Shown piece after piece: positions 50,093 through 57,703 of a DNA stretch of 64,000 nt (position 1 is its first letter; every line of letters begins with the position of its first letter). Below the pieces are notes generated by a model, which worked only from the letters and a program-made list of their open reading frames with translations, ran no database searches and was not told the origin of the DNA. Both the position numbers and the translations under genes were made by a program. This DNA is from Actinomadura terrae (lineage in GTDB: Bacteria > Actinomycetota > Actinomycetes > Streptosporangiales > Streptosporangiaceae), in the NCBI RefSeq assembly GCF_022751215.1, contig NZ_JAICDG010000003.1, positions 992,001 through 1,056,000 on the forward strand, written 5' to 3'.

Positions 50093-51051
50093 CGGACCGC
50101 CTCCTCGTCCTTGGGGTCGCCGGTGAGGGTGAGGAAGACGTCGTCGAGGTCGGGGGTGTGCACGGCCAGGTCGGCCGGTTCGATGCCGGCGGCGTCCAGC
50201 CGGGCGAGCAGGGTGCGCAGCGAGCCGACGCCGCCGTCGGAGGGCACCTGCAACGTGAGCCGGTCGTCGTCGGAGGCGTCCAGGAAGCCGGTGCCGAGCG
50301 CGTCGAGCGCGCCGGTGAGCGCGGCGTCGTCGGTGAACCGGAGGGACACGTGGCCGCCGGGGACGAGCCGCTTGAGCTCCTCGGGCGTCCCCCCGGCGAT
50401 CAGCGTGCCGCGGTCGAGCACGGCGACCCGGTCGGCGAGCTGGTCGGCCTCCTCCAGGTACTGCGTGGTGAGGAAGATCGTGACCCCGGTGCGGACCAGG
50501 TCGCGGACGATCCGCCACATGGTCCGGCGGCTGCGCGGGTCCAGGCCGGTGGTGGGCTCGTCCAGGAAGATGACGCGCGGGTCGCCGACCAGCGTCATCG
50601 CCAGGTCCAACCGGCGGGTCATGCCGCCCGAGTAGGTGGACGCGGGCTTCTTCGCGGCCTCGACGAGGTCGAACTGCTCCAGCAGCCGCGCGGCGAGCCG
50701 GCGTCCCTCGCGCCGCCGCAGATGGTGCAGGTCGGCCATCAGGACGAGGTTCTCCTCGCCGGTGAGGAGCTTGTCCACGGCCGAGTACTGGCCGGTGACG
50801 CCGATGGCCGCGCGGACCGCCTGGGGGTCGGCGGCCAGGTCGTGGCCCGCCACCCGGACGTCGCCGCCGTCCGCGCCGATCAGCGTGGACAGGATCTGCA
50901 CGGTGGTGGTCTTGCCGGCCCCGTTGGGGCCGAGCAGGGAGAAGATCGTCCCCTCGGCGACGGTCAGGTCGATGCCGTCGAGCACGAGGTTGTCGCCGTA
51001 GGACTTGCGCAGTCCGGTGACCGCGATCGCCGGGGGGTTCGCGCCGGTCAT
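50089..51051 (-). CDS. ABC exporter ATPase (DrrA-like)
   Basis: 320 residues. ATG at 51051 was preferred to an upstream start because AAGGAG lies seven bases before it. Walker A LLGPNGAGKTTTV (about residue 42), signature YSGGMTRRLDLAMTL, Walker B VIFLDEPTTGLDPRSR and the switch His region LTTQYLEEADQL (here Gln-Tyr replaces the usual His-like switch context, a normal DrrA feature) are present. The C-terminal 90 residues form the DrrA-specific regulatory extension. Forms an export complex with the downstream permease. Its gene lies 79 bases after a DUF1048 gene. Confidence 0.92.
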   Translation of the reverse strand: MTGANPPAIAVTGLRKSYGDNLVLDGIDLTVAEGTIFSLLGPNGAGKTTTVQILSTLIGADGGDVRVAGHDLAADPQAVRAAIGVTGQYSAVDKLLTGEENLVLMADLHHLRRREGRRLAARLLEQFDLVEAAKKPASTYSGGMTRRLDLAMTLVGDPRVIFLDEPTTGLDPRSRRTMWRIVRDLVRTGVTIFLTTQYLEEADQLADRVAVLDRGTLIAGGTPEELKRLVPGGHVSLRFTDDAALTGALDALGTGFLDASDDDRLTLQVPSDGGVGSLRTLLARLDAAGIEPADLAVHTPDLDDVFLTLTGDPKDEEAVR

Positions 51052-51130
51052 GATGATGCTCCTTCGAAACCGCGGGTCAGGGGCCGCGGGTGGCGTCGGC
51101 ACCCGGGTCGGGGCCGCTGGTCGGCGGGCG

Positions 51131-51457
51131 CTACTTCTCGGCCGTGCCGCGCTTCTTGCCGAGGGACTCCTGGTAGAGGTCCGCGTAGGTGCGCGAGTCC
51201 TTGATCAGTTCGTCGCAGAAGGCGGCGATGTCGTCGCCGAGGAGCTCCCGGGCGCTCCGTCCCGTCGCGGCGCCCTCCTCGAAGAAGTCGACGATCTCCG
51301 AAAGCACGGGACCGTCGACCAGGTCGATCGGCCCGACCTTGAAGAGGTACTTCTGGATCTCTTTGTAGACGATCTGGTAGTCCGGCGGAAGCGCCTTGAC
51401 CCGCGCCATGTGCGACCGCCACTGCTTCTTGCCCTCGATGATGTCCCGGATTCCCAT
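51131..51457 (-). CDS. DUF1048 family protein, copy 2
   Basis: 108 residues. ATG at 51457 was chosen since GGGAGG precedes it and the family start MGIRDIIEGKKQWRSHMARV is then complete. The core DYQIVYKEIQKYLF and LLGDDIAAFCDELIKD are the DUF1048 pattern. It begins one base after the stop of the other DUF1048 gene; the two are diverged paralogues. DUF1048 proteins habitually accompany PadR regulators and DrrAB exporters; the role is unknown. Confidence 0.85.
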   Translation of the reverse strand: MGIRDIIEGKKQWRSHMARVKALPPDYQIVYKEIQKYLFKVGPIDLVDGPVLSEIVDFFEEGAATGRSARELLGDDIAAFCDELIKDSRTYADLYQESLGKKRGTAEK

Positions 51458-51458
51458 C

Positions 51459-51815
51459 TCAGCCTCCCAACCGGCCCAGTTTCCTTGCGACATTCCTGTT
51501 CAACTGCTCTCGCCACCGGTCGCGGTAGTTCCGAGCCCCTTCCCCGCCGGCCAGCGCCGCGCAGAAGCCCTCGATGTCGTCCCCGAGCACCTCCTGAAGG
51601 TTCTGCCCTTCGGCCGCCGATTCTTCGAGCAGCCCCAGGGCGCCGTCGAGAATCGGCATCAGGTTCCGGCCGGTGAAACCCGAGTAGGGGAGTATGTGAC
51701 TCTTGATCTCTTCCCATGCCGCCCGGTAGTCGGCCGGCAGCACCTCGGCCCGGGCCTCGAACGCCTTCCATTCCCTGGTGAGGTCGCTGCCCGTCATGGT
51801 CTCCCAGAACTTCAT
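51459..51815 (-). CDS. DUF1048 family protein, copy 1
   Basis: 118 residues, ATG at 51815 behind GGAGGG and overlapping the PadR stop (ATGA). The segment DYRAAWEEIKSHILPYSGFT and the conserved VLGDDIEGFCAALAGGE identify the family. The middle is about ten residues longer than in copy 2. Small, helical and soluble. Translational coupling to PadR suggests the pair works together, for example as a co-regulator, which is inference. Confidence 0.83.
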   Translation of the reverse strand: MKFWETMTGSDLTREWKAFEARAEVLPADYRAAWEEIKSHILPYSGFTGRNLMPILDGALGLLEESAAEGQNLQEVLGDDIEGFCAALAGGEGARNYRDRWREQLNRNVARKLGRLGG

Positions 51816-52141
51816 CTTCCGCCCTCCTTGAGCTTGTCGATCCGTGATGTGATGTACTCCCACTTCGCCCAGAATGTCGCGAGTTCCTCGCGGCCCGCGT
51901 CGTTGAGCGCGTAGAACTTGCGCGGCGGGCCGAGTTCGGACGGCCGTTTCGTCACCTGGACGAGCCCGTTCTTCTCCAGCCGCTGGAGAATGGTGTAAAC
52001 CGTGCCCTCGACGACCTCGGTGAAGCCGAGTTCGTTCAGCCGGCGGGTGATGGCGTACCCGTAGGTCTCCTCGCCGCCGATGATTTCGAGCACGCAGCCC
52101 TCGAGCGTGCCCTTGAGCATCTCCGTCACCTGCTTGTCCAT
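51812..52141 (-). CDS. PadR-family transcriptional regulator
   Basis: 109 residues, ATG at 52141 behind GGAGGGAGGG. The winged helix is clear: MLKGTLEGCVLEIIGGEETY with the G-Y-A-I motif (YGYAITRRLNELGF), then EGTVYTILQRLEKNGLV and the wing KRPSELGPPRKFYALNDAGR. The short C-terminal helix fits subfamily-2 PadR proteins (about 110 residues) that sense drugs directly. It heads the operon with two DUF1048 genes and a DrrAB exporter. Tandem 23-base repeats directly upstream are the likely operator. Confidence 0.92.
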   Translation of the reverse strand: MDKQVTEMLKGTLEGCVLEIIGGEETYGYAITRRLNELGFTEVVEGTVYTILQRLEKNGLVQVTKRPSELGPPRKFYALNDAGREELATFWAKWEYITSRIDKLKEGGR

Positions 52142-52170
52142 GACCCTCCCTCCAGCTACTCGGTGGCGCT

Positions 52171-52221
52171 GACTACCGCTACAAAGTAACACCGACTACC
52201 GGTACTTAGCAACACCGACTA
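52171..52221 (-). repeat. Tandem 23-base repeats at the PadR promoter
   Basis: On the minus strand, TAGTCGGTGTT starts two units of exactly 23 bases that also share CT, GTA and CGG further along (19 of 23 positions equal); a third partial unit TAGTC follows. The period is about two helical turns. The repeats cover the expected promoter 30-80 bases before the PadR start, so they are probably regulator binding sites. Confidence 0.6.
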
Positions 52222-52266
52222 GCTGGCGCGTGCGGGAGGGCCCTCGGCGGGCGCCGCTCTGGTCGG

Positions 52267-52896
52267 TCAGCCGGCCGTGTCCTGGCTGTCGGGCAGTGCC
52301 GGCAGGCCGAGGGAGTCGGCGATGTCGAGGAGGAGGTCGAGTTGCCCTTGCAGCGCCAGGGCCACGGGGAAGCCGGGCCAGCGGGCGGCCAGGTACGTCC
52401 CGCACAGGTCCCAGTGGTCGACGGGGATGGTGAGCAGCGCGTTCCTGGCGTCCGGCGTCAGCAGCGCGTGGACCTGGTCGGGCTGGGCGCTGAACACGGA
52501 GACACGGGAGTCGAAGGCGGGGTCCCCGCTCAGGACCTGACCCCGGCGGCGCCTGCGGAACCGCAGGCGCTTGGCGGGCTCGACCCGGATGCGGGGCTGC
52601 TCGGCGGACAGGCACGCCAGGACGACGGTGTAGGGGTCGGCGTGCTCGGTGTCACCCGAGGTGTATTTGTGGACGTAAACGGCGGCGATCACTTTTCGCC
52701 CGCGCCAGGAGCCGTCCATGACCAGCGGGAGAATCGACTCCCCGAACCCCGGCCACGCCCATCCATGGGGATTCCCGCCCGGCAGCACTTCGCCCCATGC
52801 GACTTTGCGCACGTCCTGGGCCGTGGTCCAACCATGGTGCCGAGCCCAACGCTCCAACGCCGGTGGAGCGTACGACCGCCTGGATCTGCTGGACAT
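52267..52896 (-). CDS. Hypothetical actinobacterial protein
   Basis: 209 residues; ATG at 52896 was chosen because GAGGAGGG lies seven bases upstream. Starts with a basic Ser/Arg segment, then WARHHGWTTAQDVRKVAWG, a beta-rich middle (RGRKVIAAVYVHKYTSG, YTVVLACLS), then FDSRVSVFSAQPDQVHALLT and HWDLCGTYLAARWPG. The pattern of a folded domain with an F-N/D-x-x-F/V-x-V segment followed by a 'lower limit' helix is familiar from unassigned actinobacterial cytosolic proteins. No signal peptide or membrane span. No function can be given. Confidence 0.65.
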   Translation of the reverse strand: MSSRSRRSYAPPALERWARHHGWTTAQDVRKVAWGEVLPGGNPHGWAWPGFGESILPLVMDGSWRGRKVIAAVYVHKYTSGDTEHADPYTVVLACLSAEQPRIRVEPAKRLRFRRRRRGQVLSGDPAFDSRVSVFSAQPDQVHALLTPDARNALLTIPVDHWDLCGTYLAARWPGFPVALALQGQLDLLLDIADSLGLPALPDSQDTAG

Positions 52897-53302
52897 CTGC
52901 CGTCCCTCCTCGGGGATCGGCGTGCCCCTGCGCCGAAGAGACCGGCGACAAGTTGTCGTGGCGGTCAGAAGATATCGTTCCAGGAAACTCTCGCTCCGGG
53001 AAGCGAATTGGCCCGATGACCATTCCACGGCCGGTTCCGGACGAAGGGATCACCGCCCAATCCCCGCACGAGAGATCCTCGACCTTCCGCCCGCCGCCGA
53101 CGACCCCGACCTCTGTACCGGGTGTGGCCTGCGCGCGATCTGGAACGCGCCACTCCAGGGGCGCCCGATCGATAGGCGTCACCTATCGAAAAATAAGGCA
53201 ATTAACAGTGAACCCGATTGATCCGGCCGCCCGTACCCCGGGGCGTAAGAAGGTCGCACGGAAATCGCGATCTTAACCTTTCCCAGAGTCCAGGGAGAAG
53301 AA
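52897..53302. other. Divergent intergenic region, nothing recognised
   Basis: 406 bases between the hypothetical protein (minus) and the secreted protein (plus). Base composition is less GC-rich near the right end (AAAAATAAGGCAATTAACAG around 53190), where a promoter for the secreted protein is likely. No gene, RNA or repeat was identified. Confidence 0.4.
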
Positions 53303-53680
53303 ATGTCCGCACGCAGTTTCCCCGCCCGCCGGATCGCCACCGCCGCCGCCCTCGTCGGCGCGGCCGGAGTCATCGGCCTCGGCATGGCCGCCTCGGCCGA
53401 CGCCGCCGCCCCCGCCAAGGTCACCGTCAAGGTCACCCAGAAGGGCAACTACACCGCCGCGATCTGCGTCGGCGACATTCTTGAGGCCCGCTGCGCGGAC
53501 GACGTCGGCAAGGGCCAGACCAGAACGTTCACGGTGGCCCCGCCGAAGGGCACCGCGGTCAGCGTCCGCGTGGTCGTCAAGGGCGGCGGCTCGGCGGAGA
53601 AGTCGGTGGCGGGCAACAAGAGCCAGCTCAAGTTCGAGACCGCCGGCAGCAAGGCCAAGCCGGTCGTGAAGCAGGTCTGA
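53303..53680 (+). CDS. Small secreted protein
   Basis: 125 residues; ATG at 53303 behind GGGAGAAGAA. A Sec signal peptide with RR and a long Ala/Gly/Val core ends near ASADAAAP (residue 36). The mature part of about 90 residues is beta-like and contains two Cys (AAICVGDILEARCADD) that could form one disulfide, and ends in a Lys-rich strand. No known domain recognised. Followed by a strong hairpin. Probably a small extracellular or surface protein. Confidence 0.75.
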   Translation: MSARSFPARRIATAAALVGAAGVIGLGMAASADAAAPAKVTVKVTQKGNYTAAICVGDILEARCADDVGKGQTRTFTVAPPKGTAVSVRVVVKGGGSAEKSVAGNKSQLKFETAGSKAKPVVKQV

Positions 53681-53708
53681 TCGCCAGGGTCGGCAACCGG
53701 CCCGCCCC

Positions 53709-53740
53709 CGGTCCCGCGACCACCCACGGTCGCGGGACCG
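53709..53740 (+). terminator. Terminator of the small secreted protein gene
   Basis: CGGTCCCGCGACC and GGTCGCGGGACCG form a perfect 13-base stem with a six-base loop, 28 bases after the stop. Confidence 0.85.
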
Positions 53741-54146
53741 GAAGCCCGCCCGGACGAGGGTGCACCCCGGGCGACCAGCACCGAGGCCCTCGGTACCGGA
53801 CGCCCGGTGCGGGTCAACGACGACGTGACGGTGGCGGCCACCCGGCAGGACGACTTCCCCGCGGCGCCGAGGCGCGGATGGCCGACTTCGTCGGCCTCTC
53901 CGCCAAGGAGGTCCTCCGGTATTTCGGCAACGGCACCGCCAAGATGATCAGGTACGAGCTCGCCGGGACGGCGAGCACAGGCGCGACGGCCCGGCCCTGC
54001 CCTGATCGGATTCCCTGGCGCCCGGGGTAACCCGGGCAAGAAGCAGCAAGGGGAGTCCGAGTGGCCGGCGCGTCAGACCGTTGTAACCCCCCGCCGTATC
54101 CCTTGGTGGACACGATCGTCCTATGCCAATCCTCCGAGGGGACAGC
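53741..54146 (+). other. Intergenic region with a possible coding remnant
   Basis: Around 53878-54030 a short frame reads MADFVGLSAKEVLRYFGNGT and continues about 30 residues, while the bases just before it look coding in another frame (VNDDVTVAATRQDDF). This could be a frameshifted relic of a small secreted protein, but nothing identifiable. The last 100 bases probably hold the promoter of the repeat protein. Confidence 0.25.
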
Positions 54147-55340
54147 ATGCGGAAAAGAACGATTCCTATTCTGGCACTGGTCACCGCGGGCTTGCTTCTG
54201 GCGATTTCCGCCGGAGCGGACGCGAGCGCCTCGATCTTCCGGGTGGTGCCCAGCGTCGACACCGCCACCGCGCCGATCTCCAACGACTACCTGTTCTCGA
54301 CGGCGAGCATCACGCCGCAGGACGGGTGGGCGGTCGGTTTCGTCTCGCACCCCGACACCACCGAGCACACCCTGGCCGAGCACTGGAACGGAACACGCTG
54401 GACGGCGACGCCATCCCCGGACGGCACGTCGGGAAGCCAGTTCGGCGCCGTCGCGGCCGTGTCGTCCAAGGACGTCTGGGCGGTCGGCCTCCAGAACACC
54501 AACCTGGCCCTGGAGAAGAGCGCCACGCTGATCGAGCACTGGAACGGCACCGCGTGGTCGATCGTGCCGAGCCCGAACGCGGGCACCGAGGGCGACCGGC
54601 TGACCGGCGTCGCCGCGGTGTCGGCCAACGACGTGTGGGCGACCGGCTATTTCTCCACTTCCACCGACATCCTTCCGCTGTTCGAGCACTGGAACGGCAC
54701 GGTGTGGAGCGTCGTCTCGGTGCCGAACGTACCGAACCGATTCAACTTCGTCAGGGCGATCTCGGCGGCGTCCAGCAACGACGTATGGGCCGTCGGCTCC
54801 ACCGTCGACACGCACAGCGGCAACACCGACGAACTGATCCTGCACTGGAACGGCACCCAGTGGACGGTCCTGCCGACCCTGCCCATCGGGCAGAACGATC
54901 TGGAAGCGGTGCACGCCGTGTCCTCCAACGACGTCTGGGCCGTGGGCAGGGCACTGGGCGACAACGGCGGAGAGTCGCGCAATCTCGCACTGCACTGGAA
55001 CGGCAAGGCGTGGAGCAAGGTGCCGGTGCCCAACGTCGGCAACAGCGTCAACCCCAACTTCCTCAGCGGTGTCACCGCCCTGTCCTCCCATGACGTGTGG
55101 GCGGTGGGCGCGGCCACCGGCGGCGCCGACGGCGTCAACCAGTCACTGATCGAGCACTGGGATGGCAGCGCCTGGAGCATCGTGCCCAGCCCGCCCAACC
55201 CCAACGGCTCCCCCTCCACCACCCTGGGCGGGGTCTCCGCGGTCGCACCCGGCAACGTCACCGCGGTCGGCACCTGGAACAGCGCGCAGCAGGGCAACCC
55301 CGGCCTGCGCACCCTCGTCATCACGACCTCACGCGGCTAA
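54147..55340 (+). CDS. Secreted repeat protein, probable beta-propeller
   Basis: 397 residues from ATG at 54147 (GAGGGG seven bases upstream), preferred to an upstream ATG without such a site. The signal peptide ends near AISAGADASAS (residue 30). Seven repeats of about 50-58 residues follow, each with the two strands SSNDVWAVG and LIEHWNGTAWSIVPSPN. The W-A-V-G / H-W-N-G-T pattern gives a Kelch- or sialidase-like propeller of six or seven blades. The first blade is degenerate (ITPQDGWAVGF). No catalytic residues are evident; such proteins bind sugars or surfaces. Isolated gene followed by a patchy region. Confidence 0.75.
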   Translation: MRKRTIPILALVTAGLLLAISAGADASASIFRVVPSVDTATAPISNDYLFSTASITPQDGWAVGFVSHPDTTEHTLAEHWNGTRWTATPSPDGTSGSQFGAVAAVSSKDVWAVGLQNTNLALEKSATLIEHWNGTAWSIVPSPNAGTEGDRLTGVAAVSANDVWATGYFSTSTDILPLFEHWNGTVWSVVSVPNVPNRFNFVRAISAASSNDVWAVGSTVDTHSGNTDELILHWNGTQWTVLPTLPIGQNDLEAVHAVSSNDVWAVGRALGDNGGESRNLALHWNGKAWSKVPVPNVGNSVNPNFLSGVTALSSHDVWAVGAATGGADGVNQSLIEHWDGSAWSIVPSPPNPNGSPSTTLGGVSAVAPGNVTAVGTWNSAQQGNPGLRTLVITTSRG

Positions 55341-55361
55341 GGCAAACCACACCCCACCAAG

Positions 55362-55462
55362 CGATCAGTGCCACCCCGGAAGACGAGTTCACCCAGCCTG
55401 CAACAGACCCGAAAGGGACGGCAGAGCCCGGAGAACAACGACTCCCGGAGTGGCACTGATCG
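55362..55462. repeat. 18-base inverted repeat bounding a 101-base element
   Basis: CGATCAGTGCCACCCCGG (55362-55379) and CCGGAGTGGCACTGATCG (55445-55462) match at 17 of 18 positions with a 65-base interior. It begins 22 bases after the stop of the repeat protein. It could be a large hairpin terminator, a miniature transposon, or the ends of a deleted insertion sequence. Confidence 0.6.
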
Positions 55463-55848
55463 AGGCGAGAGCAGTGTCGACGGCGTCGAAGCCCGCATCT
55501 CGCGATGGCGTCCAGCCGAAGAAGCCCCCTGGTCGTCGCGATCGCGCAGCTCCTCCCAAACGCCACCCTGGTTGCCGACGAGATCGTGGGCGAACTGCGT
55601 CAACACCCGTGACCGCACTGGTGGAAGGAACAGCTTCGGCCCGCTCCCCGCCACCGCCATGACCATGCCCCTCACGCTCCTGAGCGGCCGGCAAACCGGA
55701 TCGGCGAACGGCCTCTGATCATCAGCCAGACGCTCAACGGCGCCGAACGCCGCGATCTTTGCCGCCGGTTCACGGCGACCAGCCCGCCAAGGCTGTTCGC
55801 GGCAAGCGCGTCCGGAGAACTCAGGGCCGGCCCGCTCGGCATGGCCCG
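55463..55848. other. Region without recognisable gene
   Basis: About 390 bases with broken reading frames and uneven third-position GC. The short stretch VADEIVGELRQHP before a stop near 55611 looks coding-like but cannot be assigned. Probably decayed mobile or gene material between the inverted repeat and the TetR gene. Confidence 0.4.
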
Positions 55849-56442
55849 TCAGGGAAGAAGCGCCTCAGCGAGGGGACGGGCCTGCCGCGCGGGACCCTCG
55901 GAGCCGAGGGCCTGGACCGACGCGTACACACCCTCCATGATCAGCATGAGGCTGTCGCCGAGCGCGGAGGGGTCGGCGACCGGACGGGTTCGCGCGAGCT
56001 CCTCGGCGAGTTCGGTGAGGCGGGCTCGGACCCACGCCTTGAGGTCGACGGCATGCCGGTGACCGGCGACTCCGGCGTCAGGTAGCTCGGCCAAGGCCAT
56101 GAGGAACGGGCACCCGCGGCAGTTCTCGGGCCTCACCTGCCAGGCCAGTTCGTCGAACAGGCCCAGTATCCGTTCCCGCGGGTCCCTGCCGTCGGCCCGT
56201 GTCGCCTCGGAGAACCAGTGCTGGTAGGCGTCCTGGGCGTGTTCGACATATGCGGCGATGAGCCCGTCCTTGGATCCGAACACGCGATAGAGCGTCGTCG
56301 GGGCGATGTCGGCCGCGGCGGCGACCCGGTCGACGCCGACCGCGTGGATGCCCTCCCAGTAGAAGAGCTCGTGGGCGACCCGGAGAACGTGCTCTCGCGT
56401 CTGCGCGGAGCTACGGCGGGCGGCGGCTTGCGGCGGGGCCAT
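55849..56442 (-). CDS. TetR-family regulator
   Basis: 197 residues. The N-terminal HTH (about 12-58: REHVLRVAHELFYWEGIHAV, then AAADIAPTTLYRVFGSKDGL) is typical. The ligand domain includes the TetR_C pattern with ENCRGCPFLMALAELPD, where two Cys (C-R-G-C) lie close together and might sense redox or metals. Divergent from an SDR gene. Two good palindromes with the core TAGGGA-N4-TCCCTA lie between them, so it probably represses both itself and the SDR. Confidence 0.92.
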   Translation of the reverse strand: MAPPQAAARRSSAQTREHVLRVAHELFYWEGIHAVGVDRVAAAADIAPTTLYRVFGSKDGLIAAYVEHAQDAYQHWFSEATRADGRDPRERILGLFDELAWQVRPENCRGCPFLMALAELPDAGVAGHRHAVDLKAWVRARLTELAEELARTRPVADPSALGDSLMLIMEGVYASVQALGSEGPARQARPLAEALLP

Positions 56443-56456
56443 GAGCGCACCGTATC

Positions 56457-56482
56457 AACGTTAGGGATGTCTCCCTAACGTT
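56457..56482. promoter_or_regulatory. TetR operator 1
   Basis: AACGTTAGGGA-TGTC-TCCCTAACGTT, perfect 11-base arms, 14 bases upstream of the tetR start. Ideal for autorepression. Confidence 0.8.
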
Positions 56483-56538
56483 TGTGATCTGTGGCACAGC
56501 CTGCCCTCTTGTGTAGTCGATCAAGGCGGGCTTACCTT

Positions 56539-56558
56539 GCTAGGGAACGATCCCTAAC
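56539..56558 (+). promoter_or_regulatory. TetR operator 2
   Basis: GCTAGGGA-ACGA-TCCCTAAC repeats the core of operator 1 with one arm mismatch, 80 bases before the SDR start, next to its probable promoter. Confidence 0.75.
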
Positions 56559-56637
56559 ATTCGAGGACGCTGTGATCGGCGGGTCCGCGGCCCGCCGGGT
56601 GGTGCGACCTCGTCCCCTCAACCGAAGGAGCAATTCC

Positions 56638-57405
56638 ATGCGCGGTCTGACCGGAAAAGCAGCGCTGGTAACGGGGGCCTCCCGAGGTATCGGGCGCGCC
56701 ATCGCGGAACGCCTGGGCGCCGAAGGCGCGCTGGTCGCAGTGCACTACGGCTCCAACGACGCTGCGGCCAAGGAGACCGTGGCGGCGATTCAGCACTCCG
56801 GTGGCCGGGCGTTCGCCGTACGGGCCGAACTCGGCGTGGACGGCGACGTTGACACGCTGTTCGGCGGCTTGAAGGAGGGGCTCGGCGAGCGGCCCCTGGA
56901 CATTCTCGTGAACAACGCTGCGATCATGGACTACGGCGCCACCGTCGACCAGGCCACCCGCGACCAGTTCGAGCGTGTGTTCGCGGTCAACGTGAGGGCG
57001 CCGCTGTTCATCACCCAGCGGGCCCTTCCGCTGATGCCCGACGGCGGCCGGATCATCAATGTCTCGTCCGGAGTGACCTGGTTCGCGACCCCGGAGGTGG
57101 TGTACGCGATGTCCAAGGGCGCACTGAACGTCCTGAGCCGGTCGCTGGCCCACACCCAGGGACCGCGCGGTATCACGGTGAACACCGTGTCTCCGGGCGT
57201 CACCGAGACCGACATGAACGAGTGGCTGCGCGAGAGCGCATCGGCGGAGGCCATCGCCGGAATCACCGCGCTCGGCCGGCCCGGCCGACCTGCCGACGTC
57301 GGGGACGTGGTGGTCTTCTTCGCCTCCGACGACGCGCGGTGGATCACCGGACAGACCGTGGAGGTGAACGGCGGACTGTTCCTCGGCCCGCGGGGAGAGC
57401 GCTGA
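56638..57405 (+). CDS. SDR oxidoreductase under TetR control
   Basis: 255 residues, ATG at 56638 (AAGGAG upstream); the longer open frame begins inside the operator region and was rejected. Classical SDR: LVTGASRGIGRAIAERLG (cofactor loop), NNAAIMDYG (NNAG-like), IINVSSGVTWFATPEVVYAM with Ser and the Y-x-x-x-K pair (YAMSKG), and VNTVSPGVTETDMNEWL. Divergent TetR/SDR pairs with shared operators usually answer to small toxic or aromatic compounds; the natural substrate is not apparent. Confidence 0.88.
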   Translation: MRGLTGKAALVTGASRGIGRAIAERLGAEGALVAVHYGSNDAAAKETVAAIQHSGGRAFAVRAELGVDGDVDTLFGGLKEGLGERPLDILVNNAAIMDYGATVDQATRDQFERVFAVNVRAPLFITQRALPLMPDGGRIINVSSGVTWFATPEVVYAMSKGALNVLSRSLAHTQGPRGITVNTVSPGVTETDMNEWLRESASAEAIAGITALGRPGRPADVGDVVVFFASDDARWITGQTVEVNGGLFLGPRGER

Positions 57406-57426
57406 AGCTACACAGCTTTGAAGGTT

Positions 57427-57473
57427 GCTTGTGTCATGAAGCGCTCAATCAATGTGGCTGGCATGACGCAAGC
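57427..57473. repeat. 12-base inverted repeat after the SDR gene
   Basis: GCTTGTGTCATG and CATGACGCAAGC match at 11 of 12 positions around 23 bases. It adjoins an IS30-type fragment and may be a transposon end or a terminator of the SDR gene. Confidence 0.45.
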
Positions 57474-57554
57474 GACTCGGGCCCGGAACGTCAGATCCTC
57501 GGCTGGAGAACACCCGCTGAGCTCTTCAGTACGCTCGTCGCAACGGTCGAATGA
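57474..57554 (+). pseudogene. C-terminal remnant of an IS30-type transposase
   Basis: The frame ends SGPERQILGWRTPAELFSTL and six more residues before TGA at 57554. IS30 transposases end with R-P-R-K-x-L-G-W-x-T-P-A-E, so this is about 25 residues of the end of such a gene. The rest of the transposase is missing, so the element is dead. Confidence 0.5.
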
Positions 57555-57609
57555 CCCGTGTTGCGAAGTTCGCTGGATTCCGCCCTCGACCGTAACCCTT
57601 GGTCGGGGC

Positions 57610-57633
57610 CGAGGCTGCCGCGCGGCAGCCTCG
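57610..57633 (-). terminator. 24-base perfect palindrome, probable terminator of the serine hydrolase gene
   Basis: CGAGGCTGCCGC followed directly by its reverse complement. It lies 70 bases after the stop of the minus-strand hydrolase gene. Confidence 0.6.
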
Positions 57634-57703
57634 ACTCCTCGGCGGGAACGCCGTCGGGCAGGCCCAGTTCGGGGTGTCTTGACGGTTCCCCATCGGCGGC
57701 CCC

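Noticed and set aside
52171..52221. The 23-base tandem repeats as a CRISPR array
   Set aside because: The units are directly joined with no spacers, only two to three copies exist, and no cas genes are near.
53814..55091. 425-residue minus-strand frame across the secreted repeat protein
   Set aside because: It looks repetitive only because it mirrors the repeats of the plus-strand propeller gene, which has a signal peptide and a ribosome-binding site.
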